Shown here: positions 1 through 13,500 of the stretch, piece after piece | Numbering within the stretch: the stretch's first letter is position 1 | Layout of the letters: every line of letters begins with the position of its first letter | NCBI GenBank assembly: GCA_963978895.1 | Contig: OZ022238.1 | Location: 26,690,617-26,754,616, forward strand | Direction of reading: 5' to 3' | Source of the DNA: Erpobdella octoculata | Taxonomy: Eukaryota > Annelida > Clitellata > Hirudinida > Erpobdellidae | DNA: 64,000 nt | Notes under the pieces: generated by a model | What the model was told of the DNA's origin: nothing | What the model saw: the letters and a program-made list of their open reading frames with translations, nothing else | Databases searched by the model: none | Program-made: the position numbers and the translations under genes

Positions 1-314
1 GTAAATACTTCATTTTCTTCTGATTTTTCATCATCCTATTAACATTATCATGAATTATGACTATTGAACATTCAATTGAGTTATTTTAAAGAAAGGTAAG
101 TTCTACCTCACTGTCAGGATTTAAAAATAAGAGATCTGATTTTTCTGATATGTTGTCATCCTTGATAAAATGAATATCATAAGAATTAAAAATAAAGTTT
201 TTCTAAAGATATCTAAAGATTGCCAAATATATCAAGTATCTCGATATCCTTTTTAACTTTTTTCACAATAGGGAAAATGTTAACTCAATATTAATAAAAA
301 AAAACCTAATCAAT

Positions 315-320
315 TTTATT
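315..320 (-). terminator. Candidate polyadenylation signal for the - strand exon
   Basis: AATAAA on the - strand (tttatt on +), suitably placed after the TGA at 437-439. Such hexamers are common in AT-rich sequence. Confidence 0.3.
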
Positions 321-436
321 AAAAAAAGAAAAGTATTAATGTGATATCCAAAAATAAACTACTGACATTTATTCCAAGAATTAAATTATACAAATTATAA
401 CAACAAAGCTAAATAATCATACAAGCAAATTTTTCT

Positions 437-580
437 TCACTTTTTTCTATTTTCTTCTTTTTGTCTATCATTAAAGAAGCTTCTCTCTTCTTTAGGACAC
501 TTTAGGTTTTTTTGAATAATTTCTTCAGAGAGTTCTAACTTATTTTCATCAATATCCAATTTTGTAATATGAATAATAAA
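437..580 (-). CDS. Possible terminal exon of an unidentified - strand gene
   Basis: On the - strand a pyrimidine-rich acceptor (tttttatttttcag, corresponding to + 581-595) is followed by 47 open codons and TGA. The peptide starts FIIHITKLDIDENKLELSEE and is acidic then basic (ends RQKEENRKK). An AATAAA lies about 115 bases downstream at 315-320. I do not recognise the family. It could be chance in AT-rich DNA, or the last exon of a gene nested within or beside the channel gene. Confidence 0.35.
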   Translation of the reverse strand, partial: FIIHITKLDIDENKLELSEEIIQKNLKCPKEERSFFNDRQKEENRKK

Positions 581-835
581 CTGAAAAATAAAAAATAGTT
601 AATTCTGTGGTTATAATATATTTCCAATGCAAGATAAGACAAGATAGCTAAGCCCTGTTAACTATTAACTTAAACCACTAATTGACTATACTACTATACT
701 ATACTTTATACTAATACTATTTACTAGTATACACAAAAATAATTGATGCAATAAAACAAATTGAAAATTAACTAATAATAAATTATATTTGATTGAATTT
801 TTAAAACACTGACGAATCAATTCATTGAATAATAC

Positions 836-1260
836 CGCGGAACCCCTAAAGTTATAACTATTACCCAGCCGGCAGCCGGGGCAATAAGCGGTAAAAGTGC
901 TGTTGTCCCATCGGTTTCGCCAAAACGATTTATTCTTCTATTAATTAATAGAGATGTATATATTTTCTAAAGGTTTTAAACATGTTTTGATTTTTTTTAT
1001 AGATGTACATATATTCTAAAGATTTTGTAATTTACATTGATTTTTTTCAGTAGGTATTTTCTAAAGGTTTTTGGCAAATGTTTTGATTTTTATATAGATG
1101 TACATATATTCCAAAGATTTTTCACTTTGCTTTGATTTTTTCAAGTAGACATACGGGACTGCCGCCGGCACAGTAGCAATTTTACCGATTGCAACCTGGA
1201 CGAACCGCCGAGGCAATAGCTGGGACCGAACGTAATCACCAGATATCGTTCCCGATGTTT
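836..1260. repeat. Dispersed repeat related to 10.34-10.98 kb
   Basis: Segments near 850-980 (GCCGGGGCAATAAGCGGTAA and the following RCGATT...AGATGTA...TTTTCTAAAGG tract) recur in inverted orientation near 10,390-10,540. Segment 1166-1215 (TAGCAATTTTACCGATTG...CGAACCGCCG.GGCAATAGC) recurs near 10,795-10,845. Between them, a unit of about 60 bp (AGATGTACATATATTC.AAAGATTTT) repeats roughly four times. Non-coding, probably a transposon derivative. Confidence 0.6.
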
Positions 1261-1447
1261 TTTTTTAAACATGTTGAAAAAGCCCCTTCAACCTGCTGGG
1301 GACCCACTTAAAAAAATAAAATATTTCACAATGTTGAATTTGCCAGTTATTTGACGATAGAAATAATATGTGATGAAAGTGAATATTTATTTTCTATTGA
1401 GATAAATAAATCATATAATTTGTTTTTAAAATTATTTGTATTGCTGC

Positions 1448-1580
1448 CGCGCACTGTAAATAGCCTTTTGTGCTATAATATAGTGCGCTCACTGTTAATA
1501 ACGAATGCCTATTAGCAGTGCTTAGCCGCTCACTGTCAATAGCCAATCGCGTTATTTTACAGTGCGCGCACTGTCAATAG
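1448..1580. repeat. Four copies of a GCGCACTGTCAATAG-like motif
   Basis: GCGCACTGTAAATAG, GCGCTCACTGTTAATA, CGCTCACTGTCAATAG and GCGCGCACTGTCAATAG occur about 36-40 bp apart. The last copy contains the perfect palindrome CAGTGCGCGCACTG (1560-1573). Confidence 0.6.
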
Positions 1581-2111
1581 ATTCTACGTTTTTTAAAGCA
1601 CAGCTATTTATAACAATAAAACTTAAACAAAAATTACTCTATTGAACAACTGACCTTATAAAGTTTTCGAAACTTCAGCATCAAAACAAATCTACTTCGT
1701 TTAACAACCGAGAAAAACGCTATAATATGGCGAAATGTGCGGCCAAATGACTAGCCGAAAAGCATTATCGTTAATGATTTCGGTTGCTTATTTCAAAAAA
1801 TTGCTGTTTCAAACAGTAATTTGATTAATTAATCGATTAGGTTTTATAAATTTATTAACATTAAAAAGAATAATTTATTTTAGATTTACTATATCAAGTA
1901 AATATACAACTTGTAATAAAAAGAGTTTTAAAATCCACTGAATTGTTTACGAAGCCTAAAATCCAATGGTTCCTAAAATCCGATTTCGGTTCCTTAAATC
2001 CACTAAAACGGTGCAACAAGTCCATATAAATATAAACAGAAAATTTACAGAACTGGACTTCTTGAACCGCTACGGTTCGTAAAGTCCATTTTCGCGGTTT
2101 GGCAAATCCAC

Positions 2112-2297
<186 letters not shown>

Positions 2298-2726
2298 ACA
2301 CACATATACTCATATACGTGTCTATTGTTTTTACAATAACCAACAGCTAAACTCCACACGCATACTGCATACTCGCACGCACACACACACATGTGAGTAA
2401 GTGAGTGAGTGAGGCTGGGATATTATATAAGTAGAAGATACGAGTATAATGTAAATTTTTAGACCCATTTATGCTCAAAAATATTTTTTCTAACTCAAAC
2501 TATAAGATCTAGAAAAGTTGTGTTATTCTCTTTTTCTTGAATTTTATTTTCCTAACTGAAACTATAACATTTAGAAAATTTGTGTTAAACATTTTTACTG
2601 GCACGATTATGTTTAATTATTGTTTGATTATGTTTACTATTTAGATTGTTAATAAATTTCTGATTTATGTGTGTGAAAGAAACTGAAGCTCGTCCCTACC
2701 AGTAAATTGATTTGGAAAGTTGTGAG

Positions 2727-3507
2727 CATGGGCGCCCGCAGGGGAACCAAGGGGGAATTTGCCCCCTGAAAATGCTCCTTAAATTTTTTTTGAGAAAAAT
2801 AAACCAAAATTTTTTAATAATTTGTATCAGTAGAGGGGGCAAGGGGGCGCTTGACCCTGGTTTTGTTTTTTAAAAATTTGTTTTTAGTCAAAAAAAGACA
2901 AAAAATTTATAATTACTTTTACATATATACATGGGCGCTCACAGGTGGGTAATGGGGCACTTGCCTCCCCTGGATTGATTGATTAAAAAAATATTTTTAG
3001 ACAAAAATATAAAAAAATGTATAATTAAAACATTTATAGTTAATTGTAACAACTTTGACTCCTACCATTGACATATCGATATTATCATTATCATTATCTT
3101 TGGGGATGCATCCCCGATGCTCTACTTTTGTTTGATTTCACATCTCATTTTTATACAATTTTTTCTGCAAAGCTTTTTCGGTACCAAATTTTTATTTAAC
3201 AATGACAGTCTTGCTGTGTCGGAGATATGAACCTTTCCAACTAAGCATTTTCTTAATTTTTGTAATTTTCAGTTTTTTTTAAAACGTTTTTAAATTTGTG
3301 TTATGATGTAAAAAAAAATTAAGTTAACTGAAAATTGTATTCTATATACCCAATTTTAAACAAACAATTTCAAAAAATATTTGGGGCTGAAGAGCACAAG
3401 AGCCCACACAACTTTGGAAAAAAACGAGAGAAAGAATTTGAGAAAAGATGCAAAGAAAGAAAAACAAGAAGCTTGCCCCCCTGGAAAAATTTCTGCGGGC
3501 GCCCATG
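2727..3507. mobile_element. hAT-type MITE with perfect 8-bp target-site duplication
   Basis: Terminal inverted repeats CATGGGCGCCCGCAG at 2727-2741 and 3493-3507 bound a 781-bp non-coding element. It is flanked by GTTGTGAG at 2719-2726 and 3508-3515. An 8-bp duplication is the hAT signature. A second partial copy of the terminus (ATGGGCGCTCACAGG, followed by TTGCCTCCCCTGG) sits inside at about 2931-2973, so the element is composite or has duplicated its own end. Confidence 0.88.
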
Positions 3508-3515
3508 GTTGTGAG

Positions 3516-4320
3516 TATAAACCAGAAAATTAAACCAGTCTTGGGTGTTGTCAAACAAATTCAGTTAATGACAATCATTTTCTGTGCAAAACTGCACCAG
3601 TCCTTGGCATACAGACATGTGGCCAGGAATTTTTGGTGGGTTACATTTGGGGCTGTTTGTAAGCAATTTTTTTACAAAACTGTTGGGAATACAAATTAAC
3701 ATAATGGTCATAAATAAATATTAATTAGGTCATGTGCTATTCACTCATAGGTTAAATTTTAAACAGTGATTGTCTTGAAAAGTCACGGTGGTTGATTGAC
3801 ATGGTTTGCTTCAGACTTTTTAGATGTATCCACTCTCTGAACTAATTCTAGAAATTCTGAAGCAACAAAATTCATATTATGGTGAATGTCAAAAAGAAGA
3901 AAGAAAAATGAATAAGTTGAAAGCAATTGCTAATAAATATTGTAATAATCTGCTGGTGTTATTACAATATTTATGATAAAGTGTTTTTAAATGTTTGCCG
4001 GAAAATGTTATCAGACATAAATCAATTTATTGTCAAATATTTATGCTTTTATCAAACCTCACTTGAAAGATTATAACATAATTATAGTAATTTATAATAC
4101 TATCATTTATAAATAAAATAAAAAAATATATAATTACATGATGATCACGATAGTAGCGGGGTGACTTTGACAATCAGGGTGACACTGAAAGTGTTAATAT
4201 GGATTATGGTATTGATAAGGCTGGTGTTGATGTGAATGTTGATGACAATACAGATGTGAATGTTGATGTGTATGTCAATGCTGTTGATAATGATGATGAT
4301 GATAAACAGTAATTTTCCAG
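3516..4320. other. No gene recognised
   Basis: AT-rich sequence with no convincing exon, including none for the expected channel segment IIS1. It is presumably part of the channel intron before 4321. A short GATGAT-rich patch lies at 4205-4305. Confidence 0.5.
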
Positions 4321-4433
4321 ATTACGCTGAGTTTGCTTTCCTGGGACTGTTCATGTTTGAGATGCTCTTCAAAATGTATGGTCTTGGAGTACAAATCTAT
4401 TTTCAATCCTCTTTTAACATCTTCGACTGTGTG
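4321..4433 (+). CDS. Cav2: Cav2 exon: segment IIS2 and S2-S3 loop
   Basis: Acceptor attttccag ends at 4320. Two bases complete a Tyr/His/Asn codon begun upstream, then [10 protein letters not shown]...[10 protein letters not shown]...SSFNIFDCV, matching IIS2-S3 of Cav2. I place the donor at gttggt (4434) because it keeps frame and family length. The (TA)n tract starts seven bases later. This is the first channel exon found in the window. Confidence 0.88.
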
Positions 4434-4439
4434 GTTGGT

Positions 4440-4506
<67 letters not shown>

Positions 4507-7500
4507 TAACAGCTTACAAACAATACAAGCATGCGACATATTAATATCTATATTTACTCTGTTAATGTTTTATCCTTGATCTTTTAAAGAAATTGAAAAC
4601 TTATTAGTTATTGCTCTTACCGCTGGACTAATTTTAAAAGAATTTATTTCAAATTTCAGGTAATTGCAGGAAGCCTGTTTGAAGTTGTTTGGGCAGAGTT
4701 TTATAAGGACAGTTCATTTGGTATTAGCATATTAAGAGCTATGAGACTGCTGAGGATATTCAAAGTAACAAGGTTTGTCACTAACCTTTAATTAAGGATA
4801 GAACATCATTTTTAAAGAAATCAATATTATAGGAATAAGTATTATTTTTTTAAAATTTGAATGTGTGATTTGTGCTATTTGAGTTGTAAAAACAAAATAA
4901 TTTATTATCATTCATTTTGCATTCCTTTAGATAAATGAAAAGTTATTTAGTTTTTTTTTAAATGTTCTCATAAAGTCAACTCTGAATAAACGAATAATGA
5001 TGGTTGGAAACAATTTTCTCTAAATGCGATGCCATTAAGCCGTACCATTTCACGACTCATGGCGTTTGCTTCAAATGTCATTTTTATTACATAGCTCAAA
5101 ATAATTAAAAAGGAATTTCAACGTATTTTCGATAAATACAATTATATTTGTTAAATGTTAATTTAAACATGATTTGACCATGATTCTTATAAATAATCAG
5201 ATATTCAAATTAAAGCATTGACATTACAAAAAAAATTAAATTAAATGATTCAAGTTAGTTATTTCTTTTTCAGATACTGGTCTTCACTGAGAAATCTCGT
5301 CATTTCCCTGCTGAACAGCATGCGCTCCATCATCTCTCTTCTCTTTCTGCTCTTTCTCTTTATTCTCATTTTTGCTCTTCTAGGCATGCAATTATTCGGA
5401 GGAGAGTGAGTTCGGCTGATGTTTATTGAGTGAAATTACGTAATCATGGATTCTTCATATTATTCTTATTATGGATAAACTTCACCTTTATTACCTGGCA
5501 GGACAAGTGCATGCAAATAACTCATGTTGAATAAAAAAATTTATTTGCTTTCGCTATTTCTTGTTGAGTGCTTCCCAGAAAATGAATAATATTGTTGAGT
5601 TCTAAATAAAATATTGCTGGATTAAAATTTCATTTCTATCAACCACAGCTGCAATATGTTTTAACTTTTTAACCTATTATTTTTTTAATAATTCATATTA
5701 TTGTAAGTATTTTTTTAAATTAACTAATTTTTCAGGTGGAACTTCGACGATGGACGACCTGCCTGTCACTTTGACACGTTTACTCAAGCTCTTCTGACAG
5801 TTTTTCAGGTTTGTTCAAATTACTTTTTTTATTATTTAGACTATGTTAACTTTTACCAGAATTATATGTATATATATGTGTGTGTGTTTTGTTATTTAGT
5901 TTGTTTATACATACAGATTTAGAGTACTGCATAGTCCGGACCAGGGTTTTCAATGAGCCGGGTCCAAAATAGCCAGACCGGAAATTTTGGCCTATGAAAC
6001 GGGTCGAGTCGAGTTGACGCAAACAATTGGGCCTTTTACAGTACTCTAATACAGATGTAATGAAATACCTAAAAATACTTTTTATTAGTCAACCTGGGGG
6101 GTCGCGGCGTCTTTTATGGGGGATCGCCAACTTAATCAGTAAAAAAATTATTATAAGGCATTTTTTAATTGGTTTCTTGAAGTTATTGACCAAATTGTGG
6201 ACAAAGTATTGTAGGAATCTGTCTATAAATTATTATTATTACATTTATTATTTTTTCTATTAATGCGCAAAGTTGTTCCCAGACATGAGTCTATGAAACC
6301 TTCAAAACTCAAACGTCACTTAAAGACGAAGCATTCACAACACACTAAAAAGGATTTGGGGTTTTTCCGTCAGCATGAAACTAGCTGCAAACGCCAAAGA
6401 CTTAATCGAACAGGAAATTTTCGGCAAGCGAGCACGGCATTAGTACAAGCATCATATGAAGTTGCATTGGAAATTTCCAGGCAAAAAAACCTCACACAAG
6501 TGGAGAAAAGCTCATCAAACCCTGCATGATGAAGATGGTAAAATTAGTTCTTCGACATTCCAGTGAAGTAAAAATGCAAAGATATCTCTGTCTTATAACA
6601 CTATTCAAAGGCGTATTGCAGACGTCCGTAGAGGTTAAAGAGTAGATCTTGAATGAAATCAAGGTTTCACCATTGTTTTCTTTTCAGGTTGATGAATCAA
6701 CAGACATAAGCTCGTGTTCTCAGTTGCTTGTCTTTGTAAAATATATTTATTCAGAAGAGTTCAAAGAAGAGTTCCTATTTTGTAGTGGCCTTAAAACTAC
6801 TACAAAAAGTGAAGATATTATGGAGAAGATAAATACGTTTTTTGAGATTGAGGATTAAAGTGGAAATACGTCTGTGGGTGCGCCATCTATGCTTGGTTCA
6901 AAATCAGGTTTTCAGAAAAAGAATAAAAGAACTAGCTCCACAAGCAAGGAGAATACACTGCATGATTCATTGGAAAAACTATTTTTGGTGTTTTTAATTT
7001 TTTATAAAAATTACCTGTTTTAATTGGGGGTCGCGGGTCACTTGGCTTTTATAAAAAATGGTCGCCACTCGAAAAAGGTTGAGAACCACTGAGTTAAACC
7101 AATGCTAGTTACAAACTTTAATAATGGTGCAAATTGAGTGGGTACTGGGGATAAGCTCCCAGTTGCCTATAAAATGCTCCTAATGGCGTGCGTCTCATAC
7201 AGCCTCTGATAACCAAGTCCAGCTCCTGGCCTGCTCATTGGCGGAACTGCTTTTACTAACAGGAGAAGGGACAAAGGCAAATCTCTGGCGCCTCAAAACC
7301 AGAAGCTTCAGACAGATGCGGTTTGTTAACCCGGAAAGGCAACCTATCTAGGGAAAGGTAAACCCTTATTTCAAACCAAGAGATAGATGGGGTTCGTTAA
7401 CCCGGGAGGGCAGCCCATCTAGGGAAAAGAAAACCCTGATTTCAAACTTCTGGTTCTTGAGGCTAACAACCTAATTGTCAGGAATTTATTCTGCTACGAA

Positions 7501-10500
7501 AACAATTTCTGAAGTACTCATTCCGGGCAACCCAGCTAGCGTCACCAGATGACAAAACTCTTTAATGACGGAGTGTGATGAAAGCGGGATAACCCGAAGT
7601 CACACTGCTGATGACATTGTCTGTCTACATAGAACATCTAGGAAAGGTATACGGGATTTCAAAATTGGAACCTACAACGTCCGAACCCTCAGGGATAGCG
7701 GAGGAATCAGGCACAAAATTCAAAGGATCATCATCGGCTGCGAAGAGTACAACGTCGACTTTGTTGCTTTACAGGAGCATCGACTCCAAACGGACTCGAG
7801 GGTATGCAGTTTGAAACTCCTAAACCTGGCTGGACTTTTGCTTGGTCCGATGCGTCTTCAACTACTGAATGCCATGGGGTGGCAATGCTCTACAGTCAAA
7901 GAGTTGCTGCCATGGTTACTTCGTTGGAGAAAATATCTGATCGTATTATGGTGATACATCTTCGCGGTAACCCAAGGTTAAGTATCATCTCAGCGTATGC
8001 TCCCACGGAGTCAGACAAAATGAGGAATTGAAAGAAAAATTCTACGATGACTTAGAAAAACTAATCATTTCAATCCCACCCCACACAGTTGTATAAGTTG
8101 CTGGCGACTTTAATGCTCGCATTGGAAACACTAGTCATCCAATACATCCACGGATTGTCCGAGGATATTGCTACCACGAGCTCAAAAACAACAATGATCA
8201 GAGATTGGTCGATTTGTGTGAATCAGCTGGAATGAGGCTGGCCCACAGCCGTTTTCAGCACCAGCGCATGCATCTATACACCTACACTGACCCCAAGCCA
8301 AAAAATACCAACTTTACCACATACTTATAAGAGCAAAATGGTATTCTTCTCTGACTGACTGTCGTGTTTTCAACTCAATAGACGTTGGTTCGGATCATCG
8401 CTTTGTTTCTGCCAAAATCAGAGCAAAACTAAGAGTGACCAAAAGTAACAAACTTAGGAGAGACGTTTACACTACCCGCAGATAGGATGACGCATTGGTA
8501 CAACGGTCTTTTGACCTGGAGTTAAAGAATCGTTTTGAGGCTCTTTTCGACGACCTGCGGATCTCTGGCCATCAGGAAAAGATCGACAAAAGAGCGGAGT
8601 GCTTGGAGAAAGCTCTGGTGGATACCTGTGAAAAGGTTCTCGTCAAGCAAAGGAAAAAAAGACAGTCACACTGGGTTGGAGAACAAACGACCCACCTCCA
8701 GCGGAAACAGGAAAGGGCAAAAGAAAAGTATACATGAGGACTTCAACAGCGGAGGATAAGAGGATTTGGAAAGGTTTCCGGGAGCAAGGAAAAGAATCTC
8801 TTATCATGGATGAAAGGACCTACCTTGAAACAAAGATCAGTGATCTGGAGGCGGCTGCATTGAGGAATCAACACGGTGAGGTTTGGAAAATAATAAACAA
8901 GCTCAGCGGTGGTGATAAATAAACGTCCTGTAAAGGTGCGCAAACTCGATGGAAAACCACCTGCGTCTAAGGAAGATGGCTTGAATAAATGGAGAACTTA
9001 CTTCAACAATCTTCTCAACAATAAAAGCAAGTTTACAAGCTCAGCCTATCATCCTGTCCCATCGAACGACAACAACGAGATATCAACATCCAACTTCAGC
9101 TTAAGAGAAGTGAACGAAGCCATAAAGCACCTCACCTGGCTTGGACTATGCGCTCACTGCCGAGGTACTCAAGAAAGGTGGAAACTTCATCAGAGAGCAA
9201 ATCTATTTCATCTGCAACTTGGTTTTTGACAATCTCCACGTGCTCAATACCTGGACATCCAATATCATCATCACCGTGCCAAAGAAAGGAAATCTCCAAC
9301 TGATGACTAACTACAGACTTATCTCCCTCATGTCCATAGCAGCAAAGGTTTACAATCTAATGCTTCTCAAACGCATTAGAACTTCAATTGACAAGCTGTT
9401 AAGGAAAAACCAAGCTGGGTTCAGGATTGGTCGTAGTTGTGTTCAACAGATTAACAATTTGAGACGCATCATGGACGGAGCATATAGTCAGAATATCCCG
9501 CTGTTCGTCACATTCATCGATTTCAAAAAAACATTTGATTCGATTGATCGGGATATGATGTTTACAATATTAAGACATTATGGCATTCCCAATAAGATAG
9601 TCTCAGCCATAAAAGTACTATATGAAAATTCATCTAGCCAGGTCTTTGTTGAAGGGAAACTGTCTGAGCCATTCAGTATCACCACAGGAGTCCTACAGGG
9701 AAATGTCTTAGCCCCTTTCTTGTTTGTCATTTTAATTGATTATGTCATGAGAAGTGCGGAATATGGTTTCGGCTATCTGACACACCGTCGCAATGGATCA
9801 AGACAGGTGGAGAGGAGGATTAATGACCTCGACTCTGCGGATGACATAATAGCCCTGCTGGAGAACTCAAAAGAAGGTACCCAGCGACAACTGAATGCTC
9901 TCAACGAAGAATCAAAAAAGGTTGGACTCGAAATAAACACAATGAAGACCGTACAGATGCGTCTCAACATTCCTAAAGTTTTTAATGTACCGCACCTCAC
10001 TATCGACGGCGAAAATGTAGAATAGGTCCAGGACTTCAAATATCTTGGTTCCCACATGAACTCAGATGTCAGAGATATTGAGTCCAGGATTGCACTTGCT
10101 TGGGGGCCTTCCACAAACTGGAAAAGATCCTCACCTCCAGACACGTCGGTGTAATGCTGAGAGTGCGCTTCCTAAACACTGCATGTGTGTCCATTTTGTT
10201 GTATGGATTTTAATCCTGGCTTGTAACAAAAAGTTTGGCGAATAAATTGGACGTGTTCGCCAGAAAGTGATATCGCAGGATGATCGGTGTGGTTCAGCCA
10301 GAAGATCGTATGATAAACGAGAGCCTGTGCTAAAATTAAACCATACCCCTAACACTATCCCTACCCCTTACCCTATCCCTACCCTAACCCTTTAGAAAAA
10401 ATGTACATCTTTATCAATTGATCGAAGAATCAATTGTTTTGGCAAAACCGCCGGTTCAGCAGCAATTTTACCGCTTATTGCCCCGGCTACCAGCGCCTAC

Positions 10501-13500
10501 TGCCTTGGTAATAGCTATAACGTAAAATTGCTCTTGATCCGGCGGATTTCGTTAATGCTATTGCCACGGCGGTACGCGATCTTTGATTCGCTATCTTTAT
10601 TAATTTAATTTTTTTTCAGACTATATGGTATACTTAAACTCAGAATTTGTATCTTTATAAAAAATATTAATGAAATTTAAAAAAAATTATTTTGAAATTT
10701 TTATGCTACTACCTAGGATAGGGTTTAGGGGTAGGGATAGGGTTAGGGTTAGGGTTAGGGTTAGAGCTAGGGTTAGGGTTAAGGTTAGGGTTAGTAGCAA
10801 TTTTACCGATTGTAATCACGTCGAACCGCCGGGGCAATAGCAGCGACCGCGGATTTGCTAAAACAATAAAACAATTGATTCTTCGATCAATTGATAAAGA
10901 TGTAAATATTTTCTAAAGGGTTATGGGTAGGGATAGGGTTAGGGGTAGGGTTATGGTTATGGTTAGGGTTTAATTTTATGTAGAGATACGGCTGGACTGT
11001 CGGATGCTGTAATGCTCTCTTAATCTACAAAGTTGCGGTGTTTGTTTTTTACATGCTTTTATTAACTTTCACTTGTCTGGAAGTCCGCTGAAAAATAAAA
11101 TTTAAGAAGCAAAAATTAATAGAAAATAAATTAAAAAAGCATATTGATGACTCTATCTAAACAAGCAAGAAACCACCATTAAATTTGTGGTAAAGAAAAA
11201 TTTTATATATTTTCACTTGAGGTCTTAAATTTTGAAAAAATCTCTGAATCTGCTTGTAGTTTATAAACATTGTTGATATTTTTAACTTGCTTTTTATAAA
11301 TATTATTTTGAGATACATTTGATAGTATCAAAAATACATTATTTGCAACACAACATTTGATTGTATCAAAATTACATTATTAGCAACACAACATTTGATT
11401 GTATCAAAATTACATTATTAGCAACACAACATTTGATTTTATTAAACATAAAAATCACAATTTCTTAGTGAATAAATTTTAAGTAATTTGTTTTCCAGGT
11501 TTTAACTGGAGAGGACTGGAATGAAGTGATGTTTTATGCAATTCGATCCATGGGTGGCATTGGTGGCAATGGCATGCTATCTTCTGTTTATTTTATTATA
11601 CTTGTCCTATTTGGCAACTGTATCTTTTTAATACTGGATATGAGTAAATGAAAATGTTTGAAACTCATATACTGGGATAAACAATAATGTCATCATTTTG
11701 TATAATTTATTTTTACAATTGAACATTCAATTTTTTCTCAATTTTTTCTCAATTTTTTCATTATTAAAAATGTTTGCAGCAAACCTCTGTAGATTTGGCT
11801 AGAAATTGCACTGATATGATATATTTTAAAAATTTGACAGTTAAATAAATAAAAAAATCCTTAACCAATCAAATCATCTAGATACTCTTCTCAATGTCTT
11901 TCTTGCCATCGCAGTCGACAACTTAGCCAATGCCCAGGAACTAACAGCTGCAGAAGAAGAACAAGATGAACAGGTATCAATGCATTTTGTTTTATTTTAA
12001 TTTTTATCTTATATAACACAATCTTTAAAGCACAGTAATCAGAACTCTAATCTACTTTTTATGAGTTCTTAACTAAATTTACACTACACATGTCTGATGT
12101 TTGTAAACACGTTTTGACCCCCTTCCGAGCATGCGTTTGATCTGAAATTTGGAATATAGTCGTATTCTGGATACCTCAACAATATTGATTGAAAAAATTA
12201 GTATATACACTTTGAAGTAGTTTTCTTGATAACCACTCAATAATATTAGGTTTTAAAATTAATCATTTATTTAATAAAGTTAATATAATAAAATTAAAAA
12301 AAATTAAGATTCATAAATAAAAAAAAAATTTAAAAGAAGAAAATAAATAATAATTCAAAAAATTGAAAACACGCTTTAATGATGTGCTCTAAAAAGTAAA
12401 AAATTAATTTTAAACATAAAAGCGTGGAATTTTTTTTTGACCTCCTACGATCGCAACGATTGCACCCCACGCTTTTATGTTTTACAATTTATTTTGTACT
12501 TTTTCAAGCATTTTTTAAAATTATTGTTTGTTTAATAATCTTTTTGTTCTCAAGGAGAGTTTTTTATTTGCTTGTCAATGTAATGTAATGATGGAAATTT
12601 ATATAGCGTCTCTTTACAATGGAAACTGTCAAGGAAACTATGTAGAAAAGGTATAAATCAACTGTATTGTAAATCTTCCATGAGCAATATCTTTTCATTC
12701 AATTTCTTAAATAATACAGTTGATCTGTATGGTGATTTTACATACTTTATTGTTTAATCAATTTCTTTCACACTTTCTAATTAAGGAAACTCAATAATAA
12801 ATAATTTCTATGTAATATTGCCACTTTCTTATGCACGTCACAATGATTTATTTATAATTAATCAATGCTTGATTGTGATAAACACTCCAGTTTTTGTTTC
12901 TTTCAGCGACGTCTGAAAGAATTAGAAAAAGAGGGAGGTGTTATTCCCACCCTACCCGGTGGTCTACCTGGCAGCATCGACCCACCACACGTCAACATTT
13001 GCCCACCAAGTCCACAAAACAACCTTGATCCAAAAACCAACAACTTTAACATGTAAGCTGTTTATTTAGATTTCCAATCATGCGAATGTTTTATTTTTAG
13101 AATTACAATTGATTCAACATTGGCTTTAAATGCATGTTGATCATTTGGAGATTATTTAAATGCATGTTGATTATTTGGAGATTATATGAGTGAACGTTGA
13201 TTATTTGGAGGAGATTATTTAAGTGCATGTTAATCATTTGGATATTATTTAAATGGACGTTGACAATTTAAATATTTTGTTTTTTTAATTAGCTCAACCC
13301 TAATTTATTAAAAACTTATTTCAAATCAAAGAATAACATTCGGAAGTGCATATAATAAAAACAACATGGAGGCATCACTCAAGAGATTAGAAGGTCTTAA
13401 AATGGCTTCAAGTCAGAACAGTCTCGATTCCAATGCTTCAAACTCAGAAGGAGGTGAACATATTGTGAATATTTTATTTATAATAATATTAATAATTGAT

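Larger units (their letters stand above)
6085..7092 (+). mobile_element. Decayed ZBED-like hAT transposon
   Basis: Ends with the - strand of the Charlie-type terminus: CAGTGGTTCTCAAC is readable in reverse at 7079-7092. A degraded partner (CAACCTGGGGGGTCGCGG) lies at 6091-6108. Inside are a BED-finger remnant and a transposase remnant. The C-terminal catalytic part is missing, so it cannot move on its own. It sits in the channel's longest intron. Confidence 0.72.
7170..10335 (+). mobile_element. Decayed APE-type non-LTR retrotransposon (RTE/CR1-like LINE)
   Basis: 5' region with a duplicated unit of about 80 bp (7315-7460; GTTAACCCGG...CATCTAGGGAAA), then an apurinic-endonuclease domain and reverse transcriptase, both broken by stops and frameshifts. 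It ends near 10,335, next to CCCTAA-like repeats. Orientation is the same as the channel. Clade assignment is tentative. Confidence 0.82.

Noticed and set aside
3516..4320. Missing IIS1 exon of the channel
   Set aside because: Searched by eye for a hydrophobic exon ending before YAEF in the right phase and found none. It is presumably upstream of the window.
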